DNA of 64,000 nt from Solirubrobacteraceae bacterium (GCA_023230855.1 JALNWQ010000010.1:62001-126000); one strand, 5' to 3'. Positions 16,788 through 25,348 are shown, counted from the stretch's first letter. Notes: generated from the letters alone by a model not told the origin. Numbers and translations are program-made.

Positions 16788-16886
16788 GATACGCAGCGTC
16801 CGAATCGGCCCGCCAGGATGGGGCGTCCCGGTCGCGTCGCGGCCGGACGAGGCGGACGATCCGCCACCCGACGAAGGAGCACCGAC
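16788..16886. promoter_or_regulatory. Divergent promoter region, AraC regulator / CMD-family gene
   Basis: The 99-bp gap between two divergent starts contains an AAGGAG Shine-Dalgarno before the plus-strand gene. On the minus strand, GACGCT (16795-16800 complement) lies 7 nt before the regulator's ATG. No obvious repeat pair for AraC binding was picked out by eye. Confidence 0.45.
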
Positions 16887-17435
16887 ATGTCCCGCGTTCC
16901 CCTGCTCGACCCCGCCTCCACCGACGGCGCCCCGCGCGCGGCCCTCGACGAGATCCACGGCGCGTTCGGGGTGGTCCCGGCGATGTTCCGCGCCGTCGCC
17001 AACTCGCCGGCGGCGCTGCGCAGCATGTGGGGGTCGTTCGGCGCGCTCGGGTCCGGGCGCCTGTCGCCGCTGCTCGGCGAGCAGATCGCCGTCGCCGTCG
17101 CCGATCGCAACCGGTGCTCGTACTGCCTGGCGGCCCACACCGCGCTCGGTCGCAAGGCCGGCGCGGACGCCTCCACGATGGCGGCCGCGCAGGCGGGGGA
17201 GGCCGACGATCCGCGCACCGCGGCCGTCCTGCGGTTCGCCCTGCGACTCGTCGACGAGCGGGGCGCCGTCGACGCGGCGGACGTCGACGCGCTGCGCGAC
17301 GCCGGGCTCGACGACGGCGAGATCGTCGAGGTCGTCGCCCACGTCGCGCTGAACCTCTTCACGAACTACGTCAACGTCGCCCTCGAGGTGCCCGTCGACT
17401 TCCCGGCGGTGGCGCTGACCGGCGCCGCGGCCTGA
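16887..17435 (+). CDS. Carboxymuconolactone decarboxylase / AhpD-family protein
   Basis: A 182-residue helical protein of the CMD/AhpD superfamily. The CxxC redox pair with the preceding acidic/basic environment is visible as 'ADRNRCSYCLAAHTALGRKA', matching the peroxidase-type motif ExxxxxxCxxC-xxxH (Cys, Cys and His present). The C-terminal part 'VEVVAHVALNLFTNYVNVAL' is the usual end. It could act as an alkylhydroperoxidase-like reductase in oxidative or thiol stress. AAGGAG precedes the ATG. The divergent AraC gene is the likely regulator. Confidence 0.85.
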   Translation: MSRVPLLDPASTDGAPRAALDEIHGAFGVVPAMFRAVANSPAALRSMWGSFGALGSGRLSPLLGEQIAVAVADRNRCSYCLAAHTALGRKAGADASTMAAAQAGEADDPRTAAVLRFALRLVDERGAVDAADVDALRDAGLDDGEIVEVVAHVALNLFTNYVNVALEVPVDFPAVALTGAAA

Positions 17436-17516
17436 CCGGACCGGCCCCGACGGCGATCGCGTCGTCGGGGCGGCGATCCCCCGGGGCGTGGCGCGCGTCC
17501 GGTCCGCGGCGGGGCA

Positions 17517-17522
17517 TATCCT
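17517..17522 (+). promoter_or_regulatory. ligA leaderless promoter -10
   Basis: TATCCT lies exactly 6 nt before the GTG start of ligA, giving a transcript with essentially no leader. No Shine-Dalgarno is present, which agrees with this reading. Confidence 0.6.
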
Positions 17523-17528
17523 GGCCCG

Positions 17529-19724
17529 GTGACGCCGTCCGACGCCACCCCGAACGCCGACGCGCCGCCGCCCGAGCCCCCGGCCGACGGCGACCCCGCC
17601 CGGCGGATCGCGTGGCTCACGACCGTCGTCGAGCACCATCGCGTCCGCTACTACGAGCAGGACGACCCCGAGATCGGCGACGACGCGTACGACGCGCTGT
17701 TCGCCGAGCTCGAGGCGCTCGAGGCCGAGCATCCGGAACTGGCGGCGCCGGACTCGCCGACCCGGCGCGTCGGCGGCGCGCCGCTCGACAAGCTCGACAA
17801 GGTCCGGCACGAGCAGCCGATGCTGTCGCTGGCGAACGCCCGCAGCGGCGAGGAGCTGCAGGGGTGGGTCGACCGGATGCGCACCCACCTCGGCCGCGAG
17901 GGGATCACCGACCCGGACTTCCGGTTCGTCATCGAGCCGAAGGTCGACGGCCTGGCGATGAGCCTGCGGTACGAGGACGGCGTCCTCGTCCGGGCCGCCA
18001 CCCGCGGCGACGGCGAGGTCGGCGAGGACGTCACCCACAACGTCCGCACGATCCCCGACGTGCCCCTCGTCGTGCGGGACGCGCCCGCGGTCCTCGAGGT
18101 CCGCGGCGAGGTCTACATCGCGCTCGACGACTTCCGCCGCGTGAACGAGCGGCGGGCCGCCGCCGGCGAGTCGACGTTCATGAACCCCCGCAACTCCGCG
18201 GCCGGCGCGATCCGACAGCTCGACCCCCGGCAGGCGCGCCAGCGGCCGATGTCGTTCTGGGCGTACGGGGTGGGGGTCGTGGCGGCGACGGCCGGCGACG
18301 ACGCCGAGGCCGCCACCGAGGGTCGCGCGGGCGCCGCCGGGACCGCCGCGAGCGTCGGGGCGGTCCTCGGCGTCGACGGGCACCACGGCACGCTGACGTG
18401 GCTGCGCGACCGGGGGTTCCCGGTCAACGACGAGATCGAGGTCGCGGCCGACGTCGACCGGGCCCTCGCGATCTGCGAGGGCTGGGGCGAGCGGCGCGAC
18501 CGCCTCGCGTTCGAGATCGACGGGGTCGTCCTGAAGCTCGACGACTTCGAGCTCCAGCGGCGCCTCGGGACCGTCGGGCGCGACCCGCGGTGGGCGATCG
18601 CGTGGAAGTTCCCGCCACGCACCGCCGTCACGACCCTGCGCGAGGTCGTGTGGAGCGTCGGCAAGTTCGGCGACCTGCATCCCTACGCGGTGCTCGAGCC
18701 GGTCAACGTGTCGGGGGTGACCGTCGGCCAGGCGACGCTCCACAACGAGGAGGACCTGGCCCGCAAGGACGTGCGGCCCGGCGACCGGGTCATCGTCCTG
18801 CGCGCCGGCGACGTCATCCCGCAGGTGATCTCGCCCGCCCCGCACGAGGCGGAGCGCGACGACCGCGCCGATCCGCCGCGCCCCCCGGCGAGCTGCCCGG
18901 CGTGCGGCGCCCCGACCGAGAAGCCCGACGACTCCGTGTTCACGCGCTGCCCCAACCGTGGCGGGTGCCCGGGACAGCAGTGGCAGCTCCTACGGCACTA
19001 CGTCAGCCGCGGCGCGATGGACATCGACGGCCTGGGCGAGAAGCAGGTCGCGCAGTTGCTCGAGGTGGGCCTCGTCCGCACGGTGGCCGACCTCTACGAC
19101 CTGACCGTCGAGCAGCTGCTGCCGCTCGAGGGCTACGCCGAGACGTCGGCCACCCGGGTCGTCGACGCGATCGCGCGGTCGAGGGAGCAGCCGTTCGCGC
19201 GGGTGCTCTTCGCGATCGGGATCGAGGAGGTGGGGCAGGTGACCGGGCGCAACCTCGCCGCACGGTTCGGGACGATCGACCGGCTCCTCGACGCTCCGCC
19301 GGAGCAGCTGGCCGCCACGCCCGGCGTCGGCGACAAGATGGCCGGGATCATCGCCGGGCGCCTCGCCGACCCGGCCGTCCGGGAGCTCGTCGAGCGCCTG
19401 CGCGCCGCCGGGGTGACGCTCGCGCAGGAGGGGGCGGGGGAGGACGACCCCGCCGGCGACCTGCTCGACGGCGTCACCGTCGTGCTCACCGGCACCCTGC
19501 CGACGCTCACCCGCGAGGAGGCCACCACGCGCCTGCTCGCGCGCGGCGCCCGGGTCACGACGTCGGTGTCGAAGAAGACCGGCGTCGTCGTCGCCGGGGA
19601 CTCCGCGGGCTCCAAGCTCGAGAAGGCCGAGCGGCTCGGGGTGCCCGTCGTCGACGAGCCGGGACTGCTGCGGCTGCTGGAGGAGGGCCCCGCGGCGCTG
19701 CCGGGCGACGACGTGGCGGGGTAG
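17529..19724 (+). CDS. ligA: NAD+-dependent DNA ligase
   Basis: LigA seals nicks during replication and repair. The 731 residues show the family order: domain Ia ('WLTTVVEHHRVRYYEQDDPE'), adenylation domain with the lysine of 'EPKVDGLAMSLRYEDGVLV' and 'RGDGEVGEDVTHN', OB fold, and a four-Cys zinc finger ('SCPACGAPTEKPDDS' then 'RCPNRGGCPGQQ'). Helix-hairpin-helix repeats and a C-terminal BRCT domain ('LLDGVTVVLTGTLPTLTREE') follow. An Ala/Gly-rich insert near residues 245-290, not typical of LigA, interrupts the adenylation/OB region. The first ~25 residues are a Pro/Ala-rich leader. Confidence 0.96.
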   Translation: MTPSDATPNADAPPPEPPADGDPARRIAWLTTVVEHHRVRYYEQDDPEIGDDAYDALFAELEALEAEHPELAAPDSPTRRVGGAPLDKLDKVRHEQPMLSLANARSGEELQGWVDRMRTHLGREGITDPDFRFVIEPKVDGLAMSLRYEDGVLVRAATRGDGEVGEDVTHNVRTIPDVPLVVRDAPAVLEVRGEVYIALDDFRRVNERRAAAGESTFMNPRNSAAGAIRQLDPRQARQRPMSFWAYGVGVVAATAGDDAEAATEGRAGAAGTAASVGAVLGVDGHHGTLTWLRDRGFPVNDEIEVAADVDRALAICEGWGERRDRLAFEIDGVVLKLDDFELQRRLGTVGRDPRWAIAWKFPPRTAVTTLREVVWSVGKFGDLHPYAVLEPVNVSGVTVGQATLHNEEDLARKDVRPGDRVIVLRAGDVIPQVISPAPHEAERDDRADPPRPPASCPACGAPTEKPDDSVFTRCPNRGGCPGQQWQLLRHYVSRGAMDIDGLGEKQVAQLLEVGLVRTVADLYDLTVEQLLPLEGYAETSATRVVDAIARSREQPFARVLFAIGIEEVGQVTGRNLAARFGTIDRLLDAPPEQLAATPGVGDKMAGIIAGRLADPAVRELVERLRAAGVTLAQEGAGEDDPAGDLLDGVTVVLTGTLPTLTREEATTRLLARGARVTTSVSKKTGVVVAGDSAGSKLEKAERLGVPVVDEPGLLRLLEEGPAALPGDDVAG

Positions 19725-19764
19725 GCGGAGCCGACGGGTTTCGCCACGACGCGCGCCGGGCTGG

Positions 19765-19967
19765 TACGGTCGCAGGACCGACACACCGCCCACTCGATCG
19801 GGGTGCCTCGAGCACCCGCCCCGGTACCGCGTCACGCTCGCGTGACGGCCCGCCCGGGGGATCGGGAGTGTCCCGCCTGCCCAGGCTCGACACGAGGTCC
19901 TGGGACGTTGAAAATCGGGGTGGTGCTTGAGCGGGTGGACGGGCGGATCGATCGATCCGCCCGTTTC
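19765..19967 (+). ncRNA. Candidate structured RNA downstream of ligA
   Basis: This segment between the ligA stop and the converging dacB gene codes for nothing recognisable but holds a chain of hairpins. CGGTC-GCAG-GACCG is at ~19768-19781, and GGGTGC-CTCGA-GCACCC starts at 19801. CGTCACG-CTCG-CGTGACG spans ~19829-19846. CCCAGG...CCTGGG is at ~19880-19904, and a perfect terminator palindrome closes the segment. A TACGGT hexamer at 19765-19770 could be a -10. Between the last hairpins is the only A-rich patch (GTTGAAAATC). It could be an independent small RNA or just the structured 3' end of ligA mRNA. It does not match 6S, SRP or tmRNA signatures. Confidence 0.35.
19939..19967 (+). terminator. 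Terminator between converging ligA and dacB
   Basis: A perfect 26-nt palindrome (19939-19964; half-site ACGGGCGGATCGA) is followed by TTCA on the plus strand, giving a GUUUCA end. It can end transcripts arriving from ligA or the candidate RNA; in the other direction there is no T-run. Confidence 0.65.
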
Positions 19968-19992
19968 ACGTCCGGGGCCCCGGCGCGGCCGC

Positions 19993-21462
19993 TCAGCCGG
20001 CGTGCGCGAGCCGCGCGACGAACCGATCCTGGAACGCCCGGGCGGCGCCGACGTTCCCGCCGTTCTGCAGGATCGCGAACGCGACGTCGCGGCCCCTCCG
20101 CGTGCGGCAGTAGCCGGCGAGGGCCGACACGCCGTTGATCGTGCCGGTCTTCGCCTGGCAGCGGCCGACCGCGGCGGTGCCGCGCATCCGTCCGGCGAGG
20201 GTGCCGGAGCGCCCGGCCTGCGGCAGCGCGGCGCGCAGGAGCGGACCGAGGACCTCGTCGTCGTTGGCGCGGACGAGGAGCCGGGTGACCTGGGCGGGGG
20301 ACACGCGGTTGCTCCGCGTCAGGCCGGACCCGTCGTGGAGTTGCGGCGTGCTCCCGATGAGGCCCCGGATCGACCGGCGCAGGACCGAGATCCCGCGCGC
20401 GGTCGACGCCGCCCGGGCACCCGCGCCCTCCTTCGCGCACGCCGTGGCCGGATCCTCGGGCGCGGCGGGCGTCGTCGCGGGTTCGTCGGCCGTCGTCGGC
20501 GCCGCCGGGTCACCGGCCGCCGTGGGCGTCGCCCCACCGCCGGCGGCTCCGCCGGGAGCCGTGGGCGTCGGGACGGGGGAGGGCGTCGGGGCTGGAGTCG
20601 GCGTCGGCGTGGGCTCCGGGGCGGGCGTGGGCGTCCCCGGCGTCGGGGGCAGCCCGGCGTCGAGGCGGCACGCGCCCTCGACGCCGTCCCGCGACGCGAG
20701 GTCCTTCAACAGCATCTCGGCCTGGAAGTTGTCGGACGGGCCGAGGATGCTCGACGCGAGCGTCGCCACCGGCGTGCCGGGCAGCGCCGAGACCGGGGTC
20801 GCGGTGGTCGGGGAGCGCCGCGCGGCGAGCTTGGACCCGACCCGCAGGCCGGCCCGCTGCAGCGCGGTGCGGAACACCGACAGCGACCGGCGGGCGGTGT
20901 CCGACTCGCCCGAGCCCCGGTCGCTCGTCAGCGCCCCGAGCCGACCACCCATGTCGAAGTCCACCCGCTTGCGGGTCCGGTGGCCGCCCTGCCACGAGTC
21001 GAACGCGGTGGCGTCGGAGTACAGCCGGCCCGAGAGCCGCTTGGCGCCCAGCGCCTTCGCCGTCGTCGCGGCCAACGTCGTCAGGCCGGCCCGCGACAGG
21101 GTCGGGTCGCCGCCGCCGACGAGGTACAGATCGCCCTTCCACGCGCTGCCGGACCGGGCGCCCGTCGCCACGACGCGGGTGCGCGGTCGCCACTCCGGCC
21201 CGAGCTCGCGGGCCGCCGCCACCACGGTGAAGACCTTCGTGACCGACGCCGGGATCCGGCGGACGTCGCCGTGGCGGCTCAACAGGACCTCGCCCGTCCG
21301 CAGGTCGCGGACCATCACGCCGCTGCGCGAGCCGATGCCGCTCGTCGACGGCATCGCCGCGTCGGCGGCGTCCGGCGCCGCGGCGCCTCCCGCGCCGGCC
21401 GCGACGAGCGCGGCGACGGCGACGGCCACCGGGGCGGAACGGGACGGGCGGCGGCGCGACAT
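19993..21462 (-). CDS. dacB: D-alanyl-D-alanine carboxypeptidase/endopeptidase (PBP4, peptidase S13) with Pro/Thr insert
   Basis: A 489-residue exported enzyme that trims peptidoglycan stem peptides. An N-terminal signal sequence (residues ~8-36) precedes the three active-site motifs: S73-V-T-K76 in 'RIPASVTKVF', S243-D-N245 in 'GPSDNFQAEML', and K438-T-G440 in 'CQAKTGTING'. Between the second motif and the conserved 'HDGSGLTRSN' block, residues ~266-352 are a low-complexity Pro/Thr/Ala/Gly insert flanked by Cys265 and Cys342. TACGGT sits 8 nt before the ATG, which suggests a nearly leaderless transcript. Confidence 0.92.
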   Translation of the reverse strand: MSRRRPSRSAPVAVAVAALVAAGAGGAAAPDAADAAMPSTSGIGSRSGVMVRDLRTGEVLLSRHGDVRRIPASVTKVFTVVAAARELGPEWRPRTRVVATGARSGSAWKGDLYLVGGGDPTLSRAGLTTLAATTAKALGAKRLSGRLYSDATAFDSWQGGHRTRKRVDFDMGGRLGALTSDRGSGESDTARRSLSVFRTALQRAGLRVGSKLAARRSPTTATPVSALPGTPVATLASSILGPSDNFQAEMLLKDLASRDGVEGACRLDAGLPPTPGTPTPAPEPTPTPTPAPTPSPVPTPTAPGGAAGGGATPTAAGDPAAPTTADEPATTPAAPEDPATACAKEGAGARAASTARGISVLRRSIRGLIGSTPQLHDGSGLTRSNRVSPAQVTRLLVRANDDEVLGPLLRAALPQAGRSGTLAGRMRGTAAVGRCQAKTGTINGVSALAGYCRTRRGRDVAFAILQNGGNVGAARAFQDRFVARLAHAG

Positions 21463-21569
21463 CGTCGGGCACCGTAGCGTGGACCGGGGGCCGCCGCGCA
21501 GGTGGGGCGACGGCGCCCACCGACGTCGACCACGGGGCGCCGGGATCGCGGACGGCGGACGTCGACGGA

Positions 21570-22757
21570 TCACCGACCGCGCCGCTCGTCCGGCGATCGG
21601 ACCCGGTGGAGCGGCACCGCGCCGACGCCCTTCAGGCGCACCCGTCCGATCGAGCGGGACGCGACCGACGCCTCGGGAAGCGCCCGGCGCGTGGCGTCGT
21701 CGACGAGGAGGCTGTCGGGCCTCGCGGCCCCACAGACCCGCGACGCGCGGTTGACCGCCGGCCCGAACCAGTCCCCGCCCCGCGGCACGGCGCTCCCGGT
21801 CGCCGCGCCCGCGCGCAACGGGGGAAGGTCGTCGTCGGCCGCGCTCCGCCGCAGCAACGCGAGCAGCGTCGCGACGACCTCGTCCGGCCGCGGGCCGGCG
21901 AGCATCACCGCGTCGCCGATCGTCTTCACCAGCCGGACGGCCCCCGTGAGCGACGCGCCGGCGTAGGCGGCGAGCGCGGTCGCGACGTCGTCGAGCCGCT
22001 CGGCCCCGTCCCGCTCCCCGAGGCGGGTGAACCCGACGACGTCGGCGAACCCGATCGTCATCGGCCACGCCCCGGTCAGGCGGCCGTCGGCGACCTGGTC
22101 CTCGGCGAGCTCGACCCCCGACAGCTGACTCACGGCACTGCGGCGCACGATCGCGCCGAGCGCGTCCCCGAGGTGCGCGTCGACCGGGTCGAGGGTCGCG
22201 TCGATGCGGTCGGCGAGCGTCAGCTCGGTGTCGCCCTCGCGACTGACGCCCGCGGCGAGCCCGGTGATCGACGCCGCGCCGATCCGCGCCCCGTTCTCGC
22301 CCAGCACCCGCGCCAGGTCCACGATCGAGTCGCGGGACAGGCCGACACGGTCGAGCCCGCCGACGAGCCGCGCGATCGGCTCGTCGGCGGGACCCCACTC
22401 GCGGGCCGACGGGTCGCCCGGCATGAGGCCCGACGCCAGGAGCGCCTGCTCGAGCAGCTCGGCGTCGACGTCGCACCGGGCCGCGAGCTCGGCGGTCGTC
22501 AGCGTCCGCTCGTCGCGCAACCGCGTCTCGGTGGCCAGGAGCACGAGCCGGCCCCGTGCGGCCGCGTCGCGCAGCGCGTCCGCCGACCAGCCTGCGTCGG
22601 CCAGGCGCGCCACGAGGCGCTCGCGGTCGGCGTCGGTCGGGGGGCCGTCCGGGGCACCGGGGTCCGCGGCGCGCTCCGGCGGGGTCGCCGACCGGCGCGC
22701 GGCGGCCGAGGCGTCGTCGTCGGGGACGTCGGTGGAGGGGGCGTCGTGGGAGGGCAT
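21570..22757 (-). CDS. Class III adenylate/guanylate cyclase with N-terminal AC_N-type regulatory domain
   Basis: A 395-residue soluble cyclase. Residues ~45-190 resemble the autoinhibitory domain of mycobacterial Rv1264-type cyclases ('LRDAAARGRLVLLATETRL', 'ELLEQALLASGLM', 'DLARVLGENGARIGAASI'). The catalytic domain has metal-binding Asp in 'IGFADVVGFTRLGE', Lys and Asp in 'VKTIGDAVML', an Asp before the conserved Gly in 'GGDWFGPAVNRASRV', and the transition-state Asn and Arg in that same motif. The active site looks complete and ATP-specific, so cAMP is the likely product. It lies downstream of the aminotransferase gene in the same direction. Confidence 0.88.
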   Translation of the reverse strand: MPSHDAPSTDVPDDDASAAARRSATPPERAADPGAPDGPPTDADRERLVARLADAGWSADALRDAAARGRLVLLATETRLRDERTLTTAELAARCDVDAELLEQALLASGLMPGDPSAREWGPADEPIARLVGGLDRVGLSRDSIVDLARVLGENGARIGAASITGLAAGVSREGDTELTLADRIDATLDPVDAHLGDALGAIVRRSAVSQLSGVELAEDQVADGRLTGAWPMTIGFADVVGFTRLGERDGAERLDDVATALAAYAGASLTGAVRLVKTIGDAVMLAGPRPDEVVATLLALLRRSAADDDLPPLRAGAATGSAVPRGGDWFGPAVNRASRVCGAARPDSLLVDDATRRALPEASVASRSIGRVRLKGVGAVPLHRVRSPDERRGR

Positions 22758-22769
22758 CGGCTCGGCGGG

Positions 22770-23867
22770 TCAGGGGCGCAGGGCGTGGGTGGCGGCACGG
22801 ACGATCCGGTCCTCGGCGGCGCCGTCGCCGACGGTGATCCGCACGTGGTCCCGGTCCCCGAGCGGGACGCCGCTCTGGACGACGACCGCCGCCTCGGCCA
22901 TCCGGGCCGTGAGCGTCCCGGCGTCGAGTCCCGGGGCGCGCACCCACACGGTGGGTCCCTGGGCGTCGGTGACGAGGAAGCCCGCGTCGCGCAGGCGACG
23001 GGTCAGGGTCCGGCGCCCGGCGACGACCTCGCGCACGCGCGAGTCGACCCGGGCCGCCCCGGTCGTCACCGCCGCCAGGGCGCCGGCGAGCGTCAGGTCC
23101 CCGACCCCCAGGCGCGGCGCGAGCGCACGCAGGCGCTCGGGCGCGCCGACGGCGTAGCCGCACCGCAGCCCGGCCAGGCCCCACGCCTTGCTCAGCGACC
23201 GGACGACGATCAGGCGCTCCTCGTGGTCGGTCAGGCGAAGCGTCGCGTCGACCGGCTCGGCGTCGACGAACTCGCGGAGGGCCTCGTCGACGACGACCAC
23301 CACCCGCTCGGGCAGCCGGTCGAGCAACGCCCGCAACGCCGGGGCCCCCAGCAGCTCGCCGGTCGGGTCGTGCGGCCCGCCGAGCAGCACCATCCGGGTG
23401 CGGGGCGTCACGGCGGCGAGGAGGTCGGTCGGGTCGAGCGACCCCACCGGGACCGGGGTCGCCCCGGCGTCCCGGACGATCAACGGGTACAGCGGGTAGC
23501 CGGGCCACGGCAGGACGACCTCGTCGCCGTCCTCGAGCCACTCGTGCGCCGCGCGCTGCAGCAGCCCCGACGCGCCCTCCCCGACGACGACCCGGTCGGC
23601 GGGCACGGCGTGGCGGTGGGCGAGCGCATCGCGCAGCTCGCCGTCCCGTCCCTCGGCGTAGCGGTGGAGCCCGCGGCGGGCCGCGAACGTGATCGCCGAC
23701 ACGACGTCGGACGGCGGGAGCACCGGGCTCGTCGTGCGGCTGCAGTCGAGCGGCTCGACGGTCGCGAGCGCCCGCGCGCGTCGCTCGCGTGCCGTCGCAC
23801 GCAGCCCGGCGTTGACCTCCTCCTCGCTCAGGCCCTCGAACCGGCGGTACCGCGAGAACGGCCCCAT
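22770..23867 (-). CDS. HisC-like class I/II aminotransferase, divergent active site
   Basis: A 365-residue fold-type I PLP enzyme closest by eye to histidinol-phosphate aminotransferases ('GLHRYAEGRDGELRDALAHR'). The PLP lysine is K227 in 'VRSLSKAWGLAGLRCGY'. Two normally fixed cofactor contacts differ. The NPxNPTG motif is 'GGPHDPTG' (residues 163-170), with Asp for the PLP-binding Asn. The DEAY motif is 'DEAL' (194-197), without the Tyr. It may act on another substrate or have altered catalysis. It lies 8 bp after the membrane protein gene and 12 bp before the cyclase, so the three probably form an operon. Confidence 0.8.
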   Translation of the reverse strand: MGPFSRYRRFEGLSEEEVNAGLRATARERRARALATVEPLDCSRTTSPVLPPSDVVSAITFAARRGLHRYAEGRDGELRDALAHRHAVPADRVVVGEGASGLLQRAAHEWLEDGDEVVLPWPGYPLYPLIVRDAGATPVPVGSLDPTDLLAAVTPRTRMVLLGGPHDPTGELLGAPALRALLDRLPERVVVVVDEALREFVDAEPVDATLRLTDHEERLIVVRSLSKAWGLAGLRCGYAVGAPERLRALAPRLGVGDLTLAGALAAVTTGAARVDSRVREVVAGRRTLTRRLRDAGFLVTDAQGPTVWVRAPGLDAGTLTARMAEAAVVVQSGVPLGDRDHVRITVGDGAAEDRIVRAATHALRP

Positions 23868-23875
23868 CGATCGCG

Positions 23876-24340
23876 CTACAGGCCGCCGGCGGTCGGCTGG
23901 AGCCCACCGAGCAGGAGGAACCAGACCGCGAACGCGGGCACGACGACGACCGTCGTCGCGGTGAACACGCGCCCCAGCGCCCCGGAGCGCTGGTCGATCC
24001 CGCCGGCCCGGCGGGCGAGGATCCACAGCCCGTCGATCCGGCGCAGGACGATGAGCGCGCCGAACACGAACGCGATGACGAGGACGAACGCCACCGCGAT
24101 CCACAGCCCGACGTTCGACGACGCGACCTGCGACGCGACCCACATCGCCGCCATCGGCAGCGGCGCCCACACGAGCGCCGTGACGACGACCATGAGCGCC
24201 AGCAGCCCGGCCGCGAACGCCCGGTCGAACGTGCGACGGGCCGGCGATCCGGCGTCGGGCGGCGCGCCGTAGCGGACCGGCGCCGTCCCCGGCCGGCGGC
24301 CGAGGAAGAGCCCGCCGTTGTCGGTCGGATCGGTGCGCAC
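23876..24340 (-). CDS. Small integral membrane protein of unknown function
   Basis: A 154-residue protein, not recognised. It starts at GTG 24340 with a Gly/Pro-rich cytosolic leader (~45 aa), then three or four hydrophobic helices: 'GLLALMVVVTALVWAPLPMA', 'GLWIAVAFVLVIAFVFGALI' and 'VVVVPAFAVWFLLLGGL'. It is the first gene of the operon with the HisC-like enzyme and the cyclase. A leaderless-type promoter precedes it. Confidence 0.75.
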   Translation of the reverse strand: MRTDPTDNGGLFLGRRPGTAPVRYGAPPDAGSPARRTFDRAFAAGLLALMVVVTALVWAPLPMAAMWVASQVASSNVGLWIAVAFVLVIAFVFGALIVLRRIDGLWILARRAGGIDQRSGALGRVFTATTVVVVPAFAVWFLLLGGLQPTAGGL

Positions 24341-24346
24341 GACGCG

Positions 24347-24352
24347 ATCGTA
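24347..24352 (-). promoter_or_regulatory. Leaderless promoter -10 for membrane protein-aminotransferase-cyclase operon
   Basis: On the minus strand TACGAT lies exactly 6 nt before the GTG at 24340, so the transcript starts at the start codon. Confidence 0.6.
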
Positions 24353-24396
24353 CCGTGGGTCGCAAATCGCCCGCCGTCGATCGGCGACGCTTCCGT

Positions 24397-25164
24397 TCAG
24401 ACCGGGTTGGCGCTGCCGACGAACCGGTGGACGACACCGTGCCGCTCCGCGAGCCGGTCGCCGAGCGCCCGGACCCCGAGGGTCTCGGTGGCGTGGTGAC
24501 CGGCGCAGATCGCGTGGACGCCGAGCTCGACCGCCGTGGCCCGGGTCGGCTCGCGCGGCTCGCCGGTGAGGAGCCCGTCGAGCCCGTCGGCCGCGACGTC
24601 GCCGAGCATCGACGCCGCCGCGCCCGACACGATCGCCAGCCGGCGGACCTCGGCGGGCCCGCCGAGGAACGCGAGCGGTGGACGCTCGGTGATCCGCTCG
24701 ACCCGCTCCACGAGCGCGTCGACGGCGAGCGCCGGCTCGAACGTCGCGACGACGCCGATCGGCGGCGTGCCCGACCGCGCCCACGGCGTCGAGGTGGCGC
24801 CGAGCTCGGCGGCGAGGCGGGCGTTGTTGCCCAGCCCGGGATGCCCGTCGAGCGGCAGGTGGTAGGCGGCCAGCGCGACGCCCGACGTCAGCAGGGCCCG
24901 GAGCCGCGCCGCGGACGAGCGATCGAGGCTCCGGGGCGTGCCCTCCCAGAACAGGCCGTGATGGACGAGCAGCAGCTCGGCGTGGAGCTCGACCGCCCGC
25001 TCGATCGTCGCGAGGTCGGCGCTGACCGCCGTGACGACGGTGGACACCGACGCCGCCGCGCCGTCGGGCGGCGGGACCTGGAGGCCGTTCGGGCCGTGGT
25101 CGCGGTACCGGCTCGGCTCGAGCAGGTCGTCGAGGTCGGTCAGCAGGTCGCCGAGGCGGGCCAT
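24397..25164 (-). CDS. NIF3/YqfO-family dinuclear metal-binding protein
   Basis: A 255-residue NIF3-like protein (GTP cyclohydrolase I type 2 superfamily; biochemical role unsettled in the family). Metal ligands are visible: His-His in 'ELLLVHHGLFWEG', Asp in 'AYHLPLDGHPGLGNNARLAA', and the C-terminal His and Glu of 'HAICAGHHATETLGVRAL'. The start at 25164 begins 'MARLGDLLTDLDDLL', typical for the family. GACGAT lies 6 nt upstream of the ATG. It is divergent from the sigma-factor gene. Confidence 0.87.
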   Translation of the reverse strand: MARLGDLLTDLDDLLEPSRYRDHGPNGLQVPPPDGAAASVSTVVTAVSADLATIERAVELHAELLLVHHGLFWEGTPRSLDRSSAARLRALLTSGVALAAYHLPLDGHPGLGNNARLAAELGATSTPWARSGTPPIGVVATFEPALAVDALVERVERITERPPLAFLGGPAEVRRLAIVSGAAASMLGDVAADGLDGLLTGEPREPTRATAVELGVHAICAGHHATETLGVRALGDRLAERHGVVHRFVGSANPV

Positions 25165-25249
25165 GCGCGCATCGTCGCAGAGCCCGGGCGGGCCGGGACG
25201 TCGGCCCGGCGTGACGGGACGACCGGCGCGGCGCCCGCGCCCCGTCCTC

Positions 25250-25278
25250 GTGACAGGGCCGCTTGTCGGCTCTATGAT
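25250..25278 (+). promoter_or_regulatory. Near-consensus sigma-70 promoter of the ECF sigma fusion gene
   Basis: GTGACA (25250-25255), a 17-nt spacer and TATGAT (25273-25278) give the best housekeeping promoter in the window: one mismatch in each hexamer against TTGACA/TATAAT. The predicted start near 25285 lies downstream of the in-frame ATG at 25274, which therefore cannot be the start of translation; the ATG at 25349 is used instead. Confidence 0.75.
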
Positions 25279-25348
25279 CGACGCCCCGGAGGGAGCGCGC
25301 GCCGCGCCCTCCCCGGTGGCCGGGACCGCCGCCCCCACGGTCCGCCGC

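Noticed and set aside
19963..19971. GTTTCACGT, resembling half of a chromosomal parS site
   Set aside because: The right half needed for the 16-bp palindrome is missing, and the bases belong to the tail of the ligA terminator.
25274..25348. ATG 25274 as start of the sigma-fusion gene
   Set aside because: It overlaps the TATGAT -10 box, so it would not be in the transcript.
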